A stretch of 33,536 bases of DNA from Synergistaceae bacterium. GTDB lineage: Bacteria; Synergistota; Synergistia; Synergistales; Synergistaceae. Under the pieces are notes generated by a model, which was given only the letters and a program-made list of their open reading frames with translations, was not told where the DNA came from and did no database searches. Shown one piece after another: positions 23,598-32,061 of this stretch. How positions within the stretch are numbered: position 1 is the first letter of the stretch; each line of letters begins with the position of its first letter. The position numbers and the translations under genes are program-made. The stretch lies in the NCBI GenBank assembly GCA_031271065.1, contig JAISWP010000042.1:1-33536 (forward strand), given 5' to 3'.

Positions 23598-24875
23598 CTA
23601 CAGGAACGTTCCTCTCATCTTCACCGCGTCCGCCACGCGCTTTATGGCGACGAGGAACGCGGCGCGGCGCATTTTTACGTCGTGCACCTTCGAATAATTC
23701 CACACCCTGTGGAAATTGTCCGTCATTATTGGGATGAGCCTGCTATTGTACTCATCTTCCGTCCAGAAGTACCCGTTCAAGTTCTGGACCCACTCGAAGT
23801 AGGAGCCTATGACGCCGCCGGAATTTGCCAGGAAGTCGGGCACCACGATAATCCCCTTGGAAGCGAGCGCCTCGTCGGCCTCCGGCGTTACGGGACCGTT
23901 AGCCCCCTCAACTATGTATCTCGCTTTTATCTTATCGGCGTTCCTGGCGCTGACCGCGCCCTCCAGCGCGCATGGAGCCAGCACATCGGCGTCGGCTTCC
24001 AATATCTCTTCGCCCGATACCTTTGAAAGTCCCGGCTGAGTGAAACCCTCCAGCATCTTCTTCGGGTGGCTGGAGACGTGATCGAACGCTTTTTTGACGT
24101 CGATTCCGTCAGGCGCGTAATATCCGCCGGTCACGTCGGATATGCCGACTATTTTCGCCCCAACCTCGGACATGAATTTCGCCGCGTAGGATCCGACGTT
24201 GCCAAAGCCCTGAATGATGATCTCAGTGCCTTCGGAGCCGATTTTTTCTACCGCCAGAAGTTCCTTGATGCAGGTGGCCACGCCCAGTCCGGTGGCGGCG
24301 GTCCTCCCCTTCGAACCCCAGATCGATACCGGTTTCCCAGTGACGACGCCAGGCTCGAATCTGCCGCGCATCTTGCTGATGGTGTCCATGAACCATATCA
24401 TCTCCGGGGCTCCGGTGTTCACATCAGGCGCCGGAACGTCCTCCCATTCCCCTACTATAGGGGATATGCGGGCCGCGAAGCTGCGGGTGAGACGTTCTCT
24501 CTCCGACATCGAAAGCTCCAGAGGATCGCAGGCGATCCCGCCCTTGCCGCCGCCGTAAGGGATGCCGGCCAGGGAACATTTCCAGGTCATAAGACTCCCG
24601 AGAGCCTCGCACTCCTCCAGGTTGACATCCGGGTGATACCTGAATCCCCCTTTAGCGGGTCCAAGCGCCGTGGAATGCTGAACACGGTAACCCTCGAATA
24701 CCCGTATGCTGCCATCGTCCATAGCAACCGGGAGCGAAACGCAGATCGCGCGTTCGGGACGGCTCAGTATCTCGACCAGACCATCCTCCAACCCCATCTC
24801 CTCTGCCGCTCCGTAAAAATTTTCCAGCGCGGTATCGAGAAGCACGTTTTTTGAAGTGCGTCTGACAATTGACAT
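23598..24875 (-). CDS. gdhA: Glutamate dehydrogenase (Glu/Leu/Phe/Val dehydrogenase family)
   Basis: Interconverts glutamate and 2-oxoglutarate plus ammonia. In an amino-acid fermenter this is usually the catabolic NAD-linked direction, but the cofactor cannot be read reliably here. 425 residues. Substrate-binding GPAKGGFRYHPDV, K99 in MTWKCSLAGIPYGGGKGG with catalytic K111, PAPDVNTG, and the Rossmann motif GFGNVG (223-228). Length (425) suits glutamate rather than leucine dehydrogenase. ATG 24875 has AGGAGG at 10 nt. The promoter region has repeats (see 24990-25018). Confidence 0.94.
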   Translation of the reverse strand: MSIVRRTSKNVLLDTALENFYGAAEEMGLEDGLVEILSRPERAICVSLPVAMDDGSIRVFEGYRVQHSTALGPAKGGFRYHPDVNLEECEALGSLMTWKCSLAGIPYGGGKGGIACDPLELSMSERERLTRSFAARISPIVGEWEDVPAPDVNTGAPEMIWFMDTISKMRGRFEPGVVTGKPVSIWGSKGRTAATGLGVATCIKELLAVEKIGSEGTEIIIQGFGNVGSYAAKFMSEVGAKIVGISDVTGGYYAPDGIDVKKAFDHVSSHPKKMLEGFTQPGLSKVSGEEILEADADVLAPCALEGAVSARNADKIKARYIVEGANGPVTPEADEALASKGIIVVPDFLANSGGVIGSYFEWVQNLNGYFWTEDEYNSRLIPIMTDNFHRVWNYSKVHDVKMRRAAFLVAIKRVADAVKMRGTFL

Positions 24876-24949
24876 TACTCTTATACCTCCTCAGAGTGTT
24901 TTGATGCAAAAAAACAATGCTTGCCGTCAAGGAAAGTTATCTCGGGAAT

Positions 24950-24977
24950 ATTGTATGACTTTCTTGCGGAAAGTAAA
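24950..24977 (-). promoter_or_regulatory. Promoter of gdhA
   Basis: On the minus strand TTTACT (24972-24977), a 16-bp spacer and TACAAT (24950-24955). Predicted start near 24943, giving a leader of about 68 nt. Confidence 0.55.
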
Positions 24978-24989
24978 GCCGTATTTTTG

Positions 24990-25018
24990 TGCAAAATTAT
25001 TCAGATTATTATGCAAAA
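24990..25018 (-). repeat. TTTTGCA direct repeats upstream of the gdhA promoter
   Basis: TTTTGCA occurs on the minus strand at 25012-25018 and 24990-24996, starts 22 bp apart (about two helical turns), in an AT-rich setting. A third copy lies in the leader (24905-24911). Positions of about -50 to -75 suit an activator or dual regulator. The AT-rich background lowers confidence. Confidence 0.35.
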
Positions 25019-25043
25019 CTTTGGATAATTATGAATTCGGTTT

Positions 25044-25970
25044 CTAAACAAAAAATGATATAAATTGGCCGGGCATCGGCGATTTTATCGTGAGTCCCTC
25101 TATACCTGGCAGCGACGAGTCGTCCGGAAAGGAGAGGGAGTAAGCGTGAAGCATGGGGCGTGGAAATGAGCGCGCGTGCCGCTCGAAGCCGTACTTCTCG
25201 TCCCCGGCTATGGGAAATCCCAGCAGGGCAAGATGCGCCCTCGCCTGATGCGGGCGGCCGGTGACCAGTTCTATCTCCGCCAGGGAATAAGGGGATTTGA
25301 AGCGTATTCTGCGGAAAAGCGTAAGTGAATCCATGCCGGAATCCCCCGGGCGGGCCGCGCAGACGATATTGCGCCGCCCGTCCTTGACAAGAGGGATGTC
25401 TATCCTGCCCGTTTCAGGTATTTTCCCGTATACGACAGCCCTGTATATTTTTTTGACCGCTCCATTGCGCATATGTTCCGAAATGGCCCGCAGCGCCGGG
25501 TAAGTCAGGGCAATCGCGGTGACTCCCGACACGTTGCGGTCGAGCCGTCCGGTCACCGCCGGCCTGAAGTCGTCCCTTTTCCAGCCGAGCATATGCCACG
25601 CCCTTGTTATTACGGAATCACCTCCCGGTTCGTCCGGCTGGGCCAAAAGACCCGGAGGCTTGTCGACGCACCAGAGGAATTCGTTCCTGAAAAGGGTTGA
25701 GAGAGTGAGGTCCCCTCCGGCGTTTTCTTCATCATTATTATCGGAAATAATGCCCCGGGCGTCCCGCGTCCAGGGCACGGCCACCTCGTCTCCGGCGGAC
25801 AGGCGGAAATCGCCGCTTGCTTTGCGGCCGTTCACCCGCACGGAACCGTTTCGGATCGACTTCATCACCGCCCCGAGGGGGACGTCCCTGAAAAGCCCTC
25901 TCAGTACGCGGTCGAGGCGCCTGTCCGCCTGGTCCCCAGTGGCTCTGAAGCTATATCTTTCATTGATCAT
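25044..25970 (-). CDS. RluA-family pseudouridine synthase
   Basis: 308 residues. S4-like N-terminal domain (RRLDRVLRGLFRDVP, RNGSVRVNGRKASG) and a RluA-type catalytic domain with the active Asp in TGRLDRNVSGV (D144; usual motif HRLDxxTSG). Further motifs: VDKPPGLLAQPDE, KIYRAVVYG, and GRPHQARAHLALLGFPIAGDEKYG. Closest to RluC/RluD type enzymes modifying 23S rRNA, but the exact site cannot be assigned. The active motif has Gly in place of the common His. Start ATG 25970 overlaps the YhaM-like gene by 11 bp. Confidence 0.88.
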   Translation of the reverse strand: MINERYSFRATGDQADRRLDRVLRGLFRDVPLGAVMKSIRNGSVRVNGRKASGDFRLSAGDEVAVPWTRDARGIISDNNDEENAGGDLTLSTLFRNEFLWCVDKPPGLLAQPDEPGGDSVITRAWHMLGWKRDDFRPAVTGRLDRNVSGVTAIALTYPALRAISEHMRNGAVKKIYRAVVYGKIPETGRIDIPLVKDGRRNIVCAARPGDSGMDSLTLFRRIRFKSPYSLAEIELVTGRPHQARAHLALLGFPIAGDEKYGFERHARSFPRPMLHAYSLSFPDDSSLPGIEGLTIKSPMPGQFISFFV

Positions 25971-27009
25971 CGGCGGCGGCCCCGCCCGGCTTCCAGAAAC
26001 GCCTCCCTGCCGCGTGATGGAAAGCGGAAATGCTCTGTCCGGCGGGCATTTCCGCGGTGGCGTCCTTCCAGCAGAATATCTTGAAATCGAGTTCGTCCGA
26101 CGAGGCGACTATGAGGGCTTCCGGCGTCGCCGGCAATACCGGCGAGCCGAATTCCTTGTGTCCGTGATGACTCAGCAATATGTGCCCTATGTGAATGGCT
26201 GTCTGGGACGGCAGTTTCGCCTCCCCGGCCAGCCTTGCGAACTGCGCGTATCCGATGGCTATGTGGTCCAGCACTGCGCCCTCCAGCGTGATCTCAGGAA
26301 CCGGCGACATGGAGTAAGACGCCGCTTTCCCTATATCGTGGAGCAGAGCGCCGGCGATGACTATCGACACGTCTATGTCCGGATAAGCGTTTTTGTAGTG
26401 CGCCGCGAGGGAACGGGCCGCTTCTGTGAGGGTCACGGAGTGTTCGAGCAAGCCGTGGGCATAGGCGTGGTGATTCGTCACGGCAGCCGGAGATTCCTTG
26501 TAGGCTTTGCCTATCGGCTCTTCGAATACGAATTTCAGGAAATCGCGGATCACGGGACTGCAGGCTTCTATCAGAGCCTCCAGCCGTGACTCCAGCACGG
26601 AAAGAGGCACATCCGAGTGAGAAATAAGGTCGCATACGGGATATTTCTCCTGGTCGAGCAGGGAGAGCGCGTTGAAATTATACTGGACCTGTCCCCTGTA
26701 ATCGACAGTCTTGCCGGTTATTCCCAGAACCAGCCCTCTCAGCTCGTTTATCTTTGACTCGGAAAGAGGGGCCGGGCGAGCCGACAATTCCGGGTCGGAA
26801 CGGTCCCACCATGCCGCGTCCGACCATATCTTGGCCGCGAGCGCGCCGCGCTGGTCGGAAACGATTATATCCCAGTACGGTTTCCCGTTTTTATCAGTTT
26901 TTCTCTGCAGCGAGTTCACTGCAAAAATACCTTTGAACGTCTCTCCCGAGGCTAACTGCCGGACATCGGACGTCTTGAGCAGCTTTGCGGCAGGCTGCTG
27001 CGGCATCAT
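25960..27009 (-). CDS. YhaM-like 3'-5' exoribonuclease (OB + HD domains)
   Basis: 349 residues. N-terminal OB-fold (residues about 10-110, FKGIFAVNSLQRKTDKNG, WDIIVSDQRGALAAKIW). A central helical part, then an HD phosphohydrolase domain: HHAYAHGLLEHSVTL, LLHDIGK (HD at 224-225) and HILLSHHG. This is the YhaM architecture, a Mn-dependent 3'-5' RNase. ATG 27009 has AGGGTGG about 4-6 nt upstream; ATG 27024 has none. An extended -10 (TGCTAAAAT) lies near 27040-27048 on the minus strand. Divergent from thrS. Confidence 0.88.
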   Translation of the reverse strand: MMPQQPAAKLLKTSDVRQLASGETFKGIFAVNSLQRKTDKNGKPYWDIIVSDQRGALAAKIWSDAAWWDRSDPELSARPAPLSESKINELRGLVLGITGKTVDYRGQVQYNFNALSLLDQEKYPVCDLISHSDVPLSVLESRLEALIEACSPVIRDFLKFVFEEPIGKAYKESPAAVTNHHAYAHGLLEHSVTLTEAARSLAAHYKNAYPDIDVSIVIAGALLHDIGKAASYSMSPVPEITLEGAVLDHIAIGYAQFARLAGEAKLPSQTAIHIGHILLSHHGHKEFGSPVLPATPEALIVASSDELDFKIFCWKDATAEMPAGQSISAFHHAAGRRFWKPGGAAADDQ

Positions 27010-27092
27010 CGACCACCCTCTCATTAATGACTCAGGTTATTTTAGCATGACCGAACGCGCTGCTGCTGCGTAAAAAATCATGAGATGGATGA

Positions 27093-27223
27093 TACAATAT
27101 ATTGATGAAATCCGGCTGAAATGACCTTTGACTGCAAACCTCGCGCGGCCGCCCCCGGCTTCGCGGGCGGCGAAGCTCTCAAAGACTCTCTGATCAGCGG
27201 TTCTGACGGGAGGAGACGATGTT
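27093..27223 (+). promoter_or_regulatory. thrS promoter and structured leader
   Basis: TGATACAAT is an extended -10 (hexamer 27093-27098) with a weak A-rich -35. The leader of about 118 nt contains two mutually exclusive hairpins: GCCGCCC/GGGCGGC (27148-27154 with 27165-27171) and GCTTCGC/GCGAAGC (27158-27164 with 27170-27176). No T-box consensus and no terminator T-run are seen. The Shine-Dalgarno GGAGGAG ends 8 nt before the ATG. Confidence 0.45.
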
Positions 27224-29119
27224 ATGCCCCTATACAAGGGACCTGATAATAAAACGCTGGATATAAAGGGAGATACCACTCCTTTCGATCTGTTCAAAGA
27301 GATGGAGATCAAGGGCGCGGTGGCGGCAAAGATCGATGGGCGGGCCATAGACCTGCACTCGGCGCTTAGGGACGGCGGAATTTTGGAGCCGATAACGTCT
27401 GACAGCGGGGAAGGGCTCGAGATAATCAGGCATTCCGCCTCACACCTCATGGCTCAGGCTATAACTAAGCTGTATCCCGGAGCGAAATTCGGCGTCGGAC
27501 CCGCAATAGCCGACGGGTTTTATTACGACGTCCTGTTTCCGAAGGCGGTCACCGAAGAGGATCTGCCGGTCATAGAGGCCGAGATGAAGCGTCTTTCTGC
27601 CGAAAAGATCCGCATAGAGCGCGTGGAGATGAGTTCGGATGAGGCGCTTGGGAAGTTCACCGAAGACCCCTTCAAGACCGAGCTCATAAAGGAAATAGGA
27701 TCGCCCTCCGTCTCCCTGTACGGGCAGGACGGATTCTGGGATCTATGCCGCGGGCCGCACGTGCCCAATACAGGCTATGTAAAGCACTTCAGGCTCATGT
27801 CGCTGGCCGGGGCCTACTGGAGAGGCGATGAGAAGAACGTCATGCTGACGCGGGTGTACGGGACCGCTTTCGCCGACGCCGAATCGCTCGGCGAATACCT
27901 GAAGATGATGGAGGAAGCCAAGCGAAGGGATCACAGAAAACTAGGGAGAGAATTGGACCTGTTCAGTTTTCAGCCGGAGGGACCGGGGTTCCCGTTCTTC
28001 CATCCGAAGGGTATGGTCCTGATGAACAGCCTCGTGGATTTCTGGCGGAAGGAGCACATCAGGCGAGGGTACAGCGAGATAAAGACCCCTCTGATCCTGG
28101 ATCGGGAACTGTGGCGGAGGTCGGGACACTGGGATCACTACCGGGACAACATGTACTTCACCGAAATCGACGAGCGCCCTTACGCTATAAAGCCGATGAA
28201 CTGCCCGGGAGGCATCCTCGTATACAAGACGTCGCGCAGGAGTTACCGCGAACTGCCGCTGCGCATGGCGGAGATGGGCACCGTCCATCGCCATGAGCGC
28301 TCCGGCGTGCTGCACGGGCTCATGAGGGTCAGGTGTTTCACCCAGGACGACGCCCACATATACTGCAGCCCCGACCAGATCGGCGATGAACTCAAAGGGG
28401 TCATCGATCTCGACAAGTACATCTACGACGTATTCGGTTTCCAGTTCGGCGTCGAACTGTCCACCCGTCCGGATAACTTCATGGGAGACCCGGCGCTGTG
28501 GGAAAACGCCGAGCGAAGGCTCCAGGATATATTGGAGGAGACCGAGACACCGTACAAAATCAACCCGGGCGCCGGCGCCTTTTACGGGCCCACGATAGAT
28601 TTTCACCTGAAAGACAGCATCGGAAGGACCTGGCAGTGCGGCACGGTTCAATTGGATTTCCAGATGCCGGAAAAATTCGACATGACGTACATAGGCAGCG
28701 ACGGCGCGGAGCACAGGCCGGTCATGCTCCACAGGACGGTGCTAGGCAGCCTGGAACGCTTTATCGGGATACTGATAGAGCACTATGCGGGAGCGTTCCC
28801 GTACTGGATAGCGCCGGTACAGGTGAAGATAATACAGGTCAAACCGGAATTCGAAGAGTACGCCCTGAAACTGGGGGAGATATTGAAGGAGATGAACGTC
28901 CGTTTCGAACGCGACGCGCGGGACGAGAAACTCGGCAGAAAGATACGCGACGCCCAGCTGGAAAAGACCCCCTACATGCGGATAGCCGGCGCCAGAGAAG
29001 CTGAATTCAACTCCGTATCAGTGCGCACGCGCGCGGGCGGCGACATAGGTTCGCGCAGCATAGACGAACTGAAGGCCATGCTCGCGTCGGAGTTTGTGCC
29101 CGAAGCGCTGAAATTGTAA
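27224..29119 (+). CDS. thrS: Threonyl-tRNA synthetase
   Basis: Charges tRNA-Thr and edits Ser-tRNA-Thr. 631 residues: TGS domain (1-60), editing domain with HSASHLMAQA (H70, H74) and LCRGPHVPNTG, catalytic class II core with MNCPGGILVYK (zinc Cys), FTQDDAHIY (zinc His) and HRTVLGSLERFIGILIEH (third zinc ligand), and the C-terminal anticodon-binding domain (ending near PEALKL). All key residues are present. ATG 27224 follows GGAGGAG. Convergent with the DHH gene, separated by a strong hairpin. Confidence 0.96.
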   Translation: MPLYKGPDNKTLDIKGDTTPFDLFKEMEIKGAVAAKIDGRAIDLHSALRDGGILEPITSDSGEGLEIIRHSASHLMAQAITKLYPGAKFGVGPAIADGFYYDVLFPKAVTEEDLPVIEAEMKRLSAEKIRIERVEMSSDEALGKFTEDPFKTELIKEIGSPSVSLYGQDGFWDLCRGPHVPNTGYVKHFRLMSLAGAYWRGDEKNVMLTRVYGTAFADAESLGEYLKMMEEAKRRDHRKLGRELDLFSFQPEGPGFPFFHPKGMVLMNSLVDFWRKEHIRRGYSEIKTPLILDRELWRRSGHWDHYRDNMYFTEIDERPYAIKPMNCPGGILVYKTSRRSYRELPLRMAEMGTVHRHERSGVLHGLMRVRCFTQDDAHIYCSPDQIGDELKGVIDLDKYIYDVFGFQFGVELSTRPDNFMGDPALWENAERRLQDILEETETPYKINPGAGAFYGPTIDFHLKDSIGRTWQCGTVQLDFQMPEKFDMTYIGSDGAEHRPVMLHRTVLGSLERFIGILIEHYAGAFPYWIAPVQVKIIQVKPEFEEYALKLGEILKEMNVRFERDARDEKLGRKIRDAQLEKTPYMRIAGAREAEFNSVSVRTRAGGDIGSRSIDELKAMLASEFVPEALKL

Positions 29120-29129
29120 ATAACTCGTA

Positions 29130-29176
29130 AATAGCAAAGCGGCGTCCCGGAGGATTCGGGACACCGCTTTGCTATT
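29130..29176. terminator. Bidirectional terminator hairpin after thrS
   Basis: A long near-perfect stem: AATAGCAAAGCGG (29130-29142) pairs with 29164-29176, then one C-A mismatch, then GTCCCG/CGGGAC (29144-29149, 29157-29162) with a 7-nt loop. It lies between two convergent genes. Flanking T-runs are weak, so termination may depend on the stem alone. Confidence 0.7.
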
Positions 29177-29267
29177 CAGTATCTGTCCGTTTTATTCCGA
29201 TTTCCGGCTATGTTTGCAGACATAAAATCCTATGTGCTGCAAGTAAATATATAAAGCGGCAGTAAAA

Positions 29268-31187
29268 TTACCGGACGACGAACGCGGATTCAAATATCTC
29301 ACGGTCGATTATGCCGTGTTCACCGGGCGAATACTGCATCAGCCAATCTCCCCTCTTCCCGAAGAGAACTCCCCTCTGTCCGGAAAGGGATACGCAGAAG
29401 GGGCAGTCCATCCGCAGCGCCAGCCCGGGCAGCTCTTTTTTCATGTAAAAACCGTCGTCTCCATATTCAGTTCCATCGCAGGGCGAGTAGGTCTCGAAAA
29501 ACTTTTCCCGCTGTACCGGCCACGGCTCCTCCTGTGTGCCGGATATCAGCGCGTCTTTCTCCTCGAAGGAAACGTCTCCTTCCAGCGTCCTAACGACTCC
29601 CGGTTTATGCGCGAATCTCACGGAAACGGGGATATTTTTCTTCACTGCGCGGACCGCGTCGGCGCGCTTTGAAAGGTCCTCGTCAGTACAGTCAAGTATG
29701 TAGATTTTGTCGAACACGTCCCCCGCAATGACGTAGTAATCATCGGCGGAACGGGAAACCAGCCAGTCGCCGGGGTCGCCCCTCAGGTAATTTTCGGGGT
29801 CCCACCTGGTGAATACCTTGACGCGGCCGCCGAGCCGGGCCGCTTCCACTCTGCCCCCCTCATGCCCCACGCATATATGGGCGCGGCTTATTATGGATAT
29901 CCTCTCGCCCGTGTTTTTGTTGAGCACTGTCGGATTGTACATCAAGTCCGGCGTGAACTTCTCCCCTGTCACGGTATAAGCGGCGATGAATTTTTCCAGC
30001 TCTATCGGGTAAACTTCGCCCTTCACGCCGATCATCAGGATCGTCTCCTCATCGGCGGTTATGTCCATATCCCCCTCGAGCATCCGAATCCTCAGATCGG
30101 CATTCCCTTCAAACAGCATGTGACAGGGTACGAATCCTACCCTGACCGGCAGTTTCCTGAAGGTTTTCATGTCCCCGGCGCATAATTCCGCCCTTGTATC
30201 GCCGTCGAGGACCGCGCAGTCCACCACCTTGAAGCCTGTCACGTAATCTCTGACGGAGTTCGTGATATAGTCGAATATACCCATGTCTCCAAAACACTCG
30301 GCGAACCTGCCGAGCGCTATGCGCCCTCCGGCCTTTTCCCGGTGCCCGCCTCCCGAACCTATGCCGCGCGCCAGCCAGGAAGCCAGCTCCGAGGCGTGGA
30401 AGTCCCTGACCGCCGTGCGCACCGAGTATTTGATCCCATCCATGGACGGAGTATAGGCGACGGCCGCATCCACGCCGTCCACCTGCATAGCCATGTCGAT
30501 GATGAAACCCAGCAGGTTCGGGTCGCATGGAGGCGCGGATATCACCACGAATCCGAGTCCGGCGTCGCGATAGAGGCCGGACAGCGCGGCGGACGCGACT
30601 CCGATGTCGGCGAAGGACAGGTTCGAGCGTTTCAGTCTCTTGAGCAGATCCTTATCCGTTTCCAGAGAATCCCACATGTCCCTGTCCAGAGGGTGCATGA
30701 CCTCGGAAAAACCGTTGGTGTCTGAGAAAAGTCCATAGTGCAGAGCCGTGCCCAGCCGAGTGTCTATGGGAAAGGACTCCTGAACCAGCATGTGCCAGAC
30801 CAGAGTAGAACAGCTGCCGAGCCAGGGACGGAGTTCATGGTCGAAAGGAAGTTCACCCTCCTGGATATGATGGTCTATGACGGCGACGCGGGATGCGTCC
30901 ACCCGTGTGACGTTGCCGGCCCCGTGCTGACAGTCCACACTGATTAGAAGGCCGTCCCATTTTTTTATGTCTCGGTCGTTTTGGGCGGGGATGCCGAGCC
31001 TGTCGATCATGCGTATAAGATTCGGTTTTGTGATGGCGGCGCCGCCGTAAAAGAATCTGACTTCTTCCAGGCCCCTGGACTCGAAAAAACAAAACAGCCC
31101 GAAACCGGAGGCCAGCGCGTCGGCGTCCGGATTATCGTGACACTGTATCGCTATACGGCGTTCGTCAGAAAAATCGCTGAGTCTCAT
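29268..31187 (-). CDS. DHH/DHHA1 phosphoesterase fused to four GDWL-type modules
   Basis: 639 residues. Residues 1-300 form a DHH phosphoesterase: HDNPDADALASG (17-28), SVDCQHG, VIDHHIQEG (DHH at 105-107), and DHHA1 GSGGGHREKAGGRI (278-290), all likely Mn/substrate residues. Residues 345-639 contain four related modules (about 347-404, 449-497, 519-568, 587-637), each with an L-x-G-D/K, GDWL- or ALI-like step and a closing I-x-x-E-x-F-x-x-x-Y-like end; modules 1/3 and 2/4 are most alike. Likely a nucleotide- or oligonucleotide-cleaving enzyme with a regulatory or binding array. ATG 31187 has GGTGGAG at 4-6 nt. Upstream is a DeoR-family gene. Confidence 0.85.
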   Translation of the reverse strand: MRLSDFSDERRIAIQCHDNPDADALASGFGLFCFFESRGLEEVRFFYGGAAITKPNLIRMIDRLGIPAQNDRDIKKWDGLLISVDCQHGAGNVTRVDASRVAVIDHHIQEGELPFDHELRPWLGSCSTLVWHMLVQESFPIDTRLGTALHYGLFSDTNGFSEVMHPLDRDMWDSLETDKDLLKRLKRSNLSFADIGVASAALSGLYRDAGLGFVVISAPPCDPNLLGFIIDMAMQVDGVDAAVAYTPSMDGIKYSVRTAVRDFHASELASWLARGIGSGGGHREKAGGRIALGRFAECFGDMGIFDYITNSVRDYVTGFKVVDCAVLDGDTRAELCAGDMKTFRKLPVRVGFVPCHMLFEGNADLRIRMLEGDMDITADEETILMIGVKGEVYPIELEKFIAAYTVTGEKFTPDLMYNPTVLNKNTGERISIISRAHICVGHEGGRVEAARLGGRVKVFTRWDPENYLRGDPGDWLVSRSADDYYVIAGDVFDKIYILDCTDEDLSKRADAVRAVKKNIPVSVRFAHKPGVVRTLEGDVSFEEKDALISGTQEEPWPVQREKFFETYSPCDGTEYGDDGFYMKKELPGLALRMDCPFCVSLSGQRGVLFGKRGDWLMQYSPGEHGIIDREIFESAFVVR

Positions 31188-31280
31188 CGATACTCCACCT
31201 TACTTTAATATATCACAAAAACCAAGGCCGTTCCTCGTGCGCTGTGATAATAATGAAGAAAATAAATTATGACTATCGGC

Positions 31281-32045
31281 TTAAATTATGTTTATACCCC
31301 TCAGCGTAATATATTCGCGGTAGTCGGGGGGGAAATCGTCGTCGACGATGAAGCAGCCGATTACATCCATAGGCGTCATGCTGAAAAAGGCCGTTTTGTT
31401 GATCTTGCTCGAATCGGTAACGACGTAGTTTTTATCCGATACGGAGAGCATAGCGGCGTTCAATTCCACTTCCTCCAGGACGGGGTGCATGATTCCGCGT
31501 TTTTTGCAGAGGGCTGAGATACCGAAAAAGCACTTGTCTATAGAGAATGACTTTATAAAGTCGAGGGAGCCCGGCCCGACGACCATCCCGGAACTGCTGC
31601 GCACCCTGCCTCCCGGTATATATACGGTGGCTTTCGGCAGAAGGAGCGCCTTTGCCGCGACGTTCACATTCAGCGTTATTATATGCACGGACTTGTCGCC
31701 GATGTAGTCGATGATATATTCCACGGTGCTGCCGGAGTTGAGCCCTATCATATCGCCGTCCTCTATGAGCTCTGAGGCCTTCCGCGCTATTATCTGCTTC
31801 GCCTCGTAGTTCTCGCTCCGCTTCGCGGAAACGGCGAGCTCCTTCACAGCCTGCGTTCCGTTCGAGTCCCTTATATGCGCGCCGCCATAGACTATTTCTA
31901 TGTCCCAGCCGCGGGCGAGTTCTTTGAGATCCCGGCGGATCGTCTCGTCTCTCACGCCGTATTTCCGGGCGAGTTCCCCGACAGTCACGGAACCTCTGCC
32001 AAAAAGCGTGTTCAATATCTCTTTGCGTCGATCCACATTAAGCAA
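31281..32045 (-). CDS. DeoR-family transcriptional regulator
   Basis: 254 residues. N-terminal winged helix (RRKEILNTLFGRG, VTVGELARKYGVRDETIRRDLKEL). C-terminal DeoR sensor domain of the ISOCOT fold: DMIGLNSGSTVEYII, HIITLNVNVA, YIPGGRVRSSSGMVVGP and SDKNYVVTDSSKI. DeoR proteins usually respond to a phosphorylated sugar and repress a neighbouring carbohydrate operon. TTG 32045 has GGGGGT at 8 nt; the frame extends upstream to 32105 inside the next gene. It follows the preceding gene by 16 nt, so it probably controls its own operon (the FAD oxidase and CCG-like genes). Confidence 0.9.
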   Translation of the reverse strand: MLNVDRRKEILNTLFGRGSVTVGELARKYGVRDETIRRDLKELARGWDIEIVYGGAHIRDSNGTQAVKELAVSAKRSENYEAKQIIARKASELIEDGDMIGLNSGSTVEYIIDYIGDKSVHIITLNVNVAAKALLLPKATVYIPGGRVRSSSGMVVGPGSLDFIKSFSIDKCFFGISALCKKRGIMHPVLEEVELNAAMLSVSDKNYVVTDSSKINKTAFFSMTPMDVIGCFIVDDDFPPDYREYITLRGINII

Positions 32046-32061
32046 CTTGGAGTACCCCCGC

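Noticed and set aside
27105..27223. T-box leader upstream of thrS
   Set aside because: No T-box AGGGTGG-NACCGCG-like sequence and no terminator with a T-run before the ATG.
27037..27450. 137-codon reading frame opposite the thrS start
   Set aside because: It overlaps thrS antisense, has no family features, and is explained as a shadow of the GC-rich gene.
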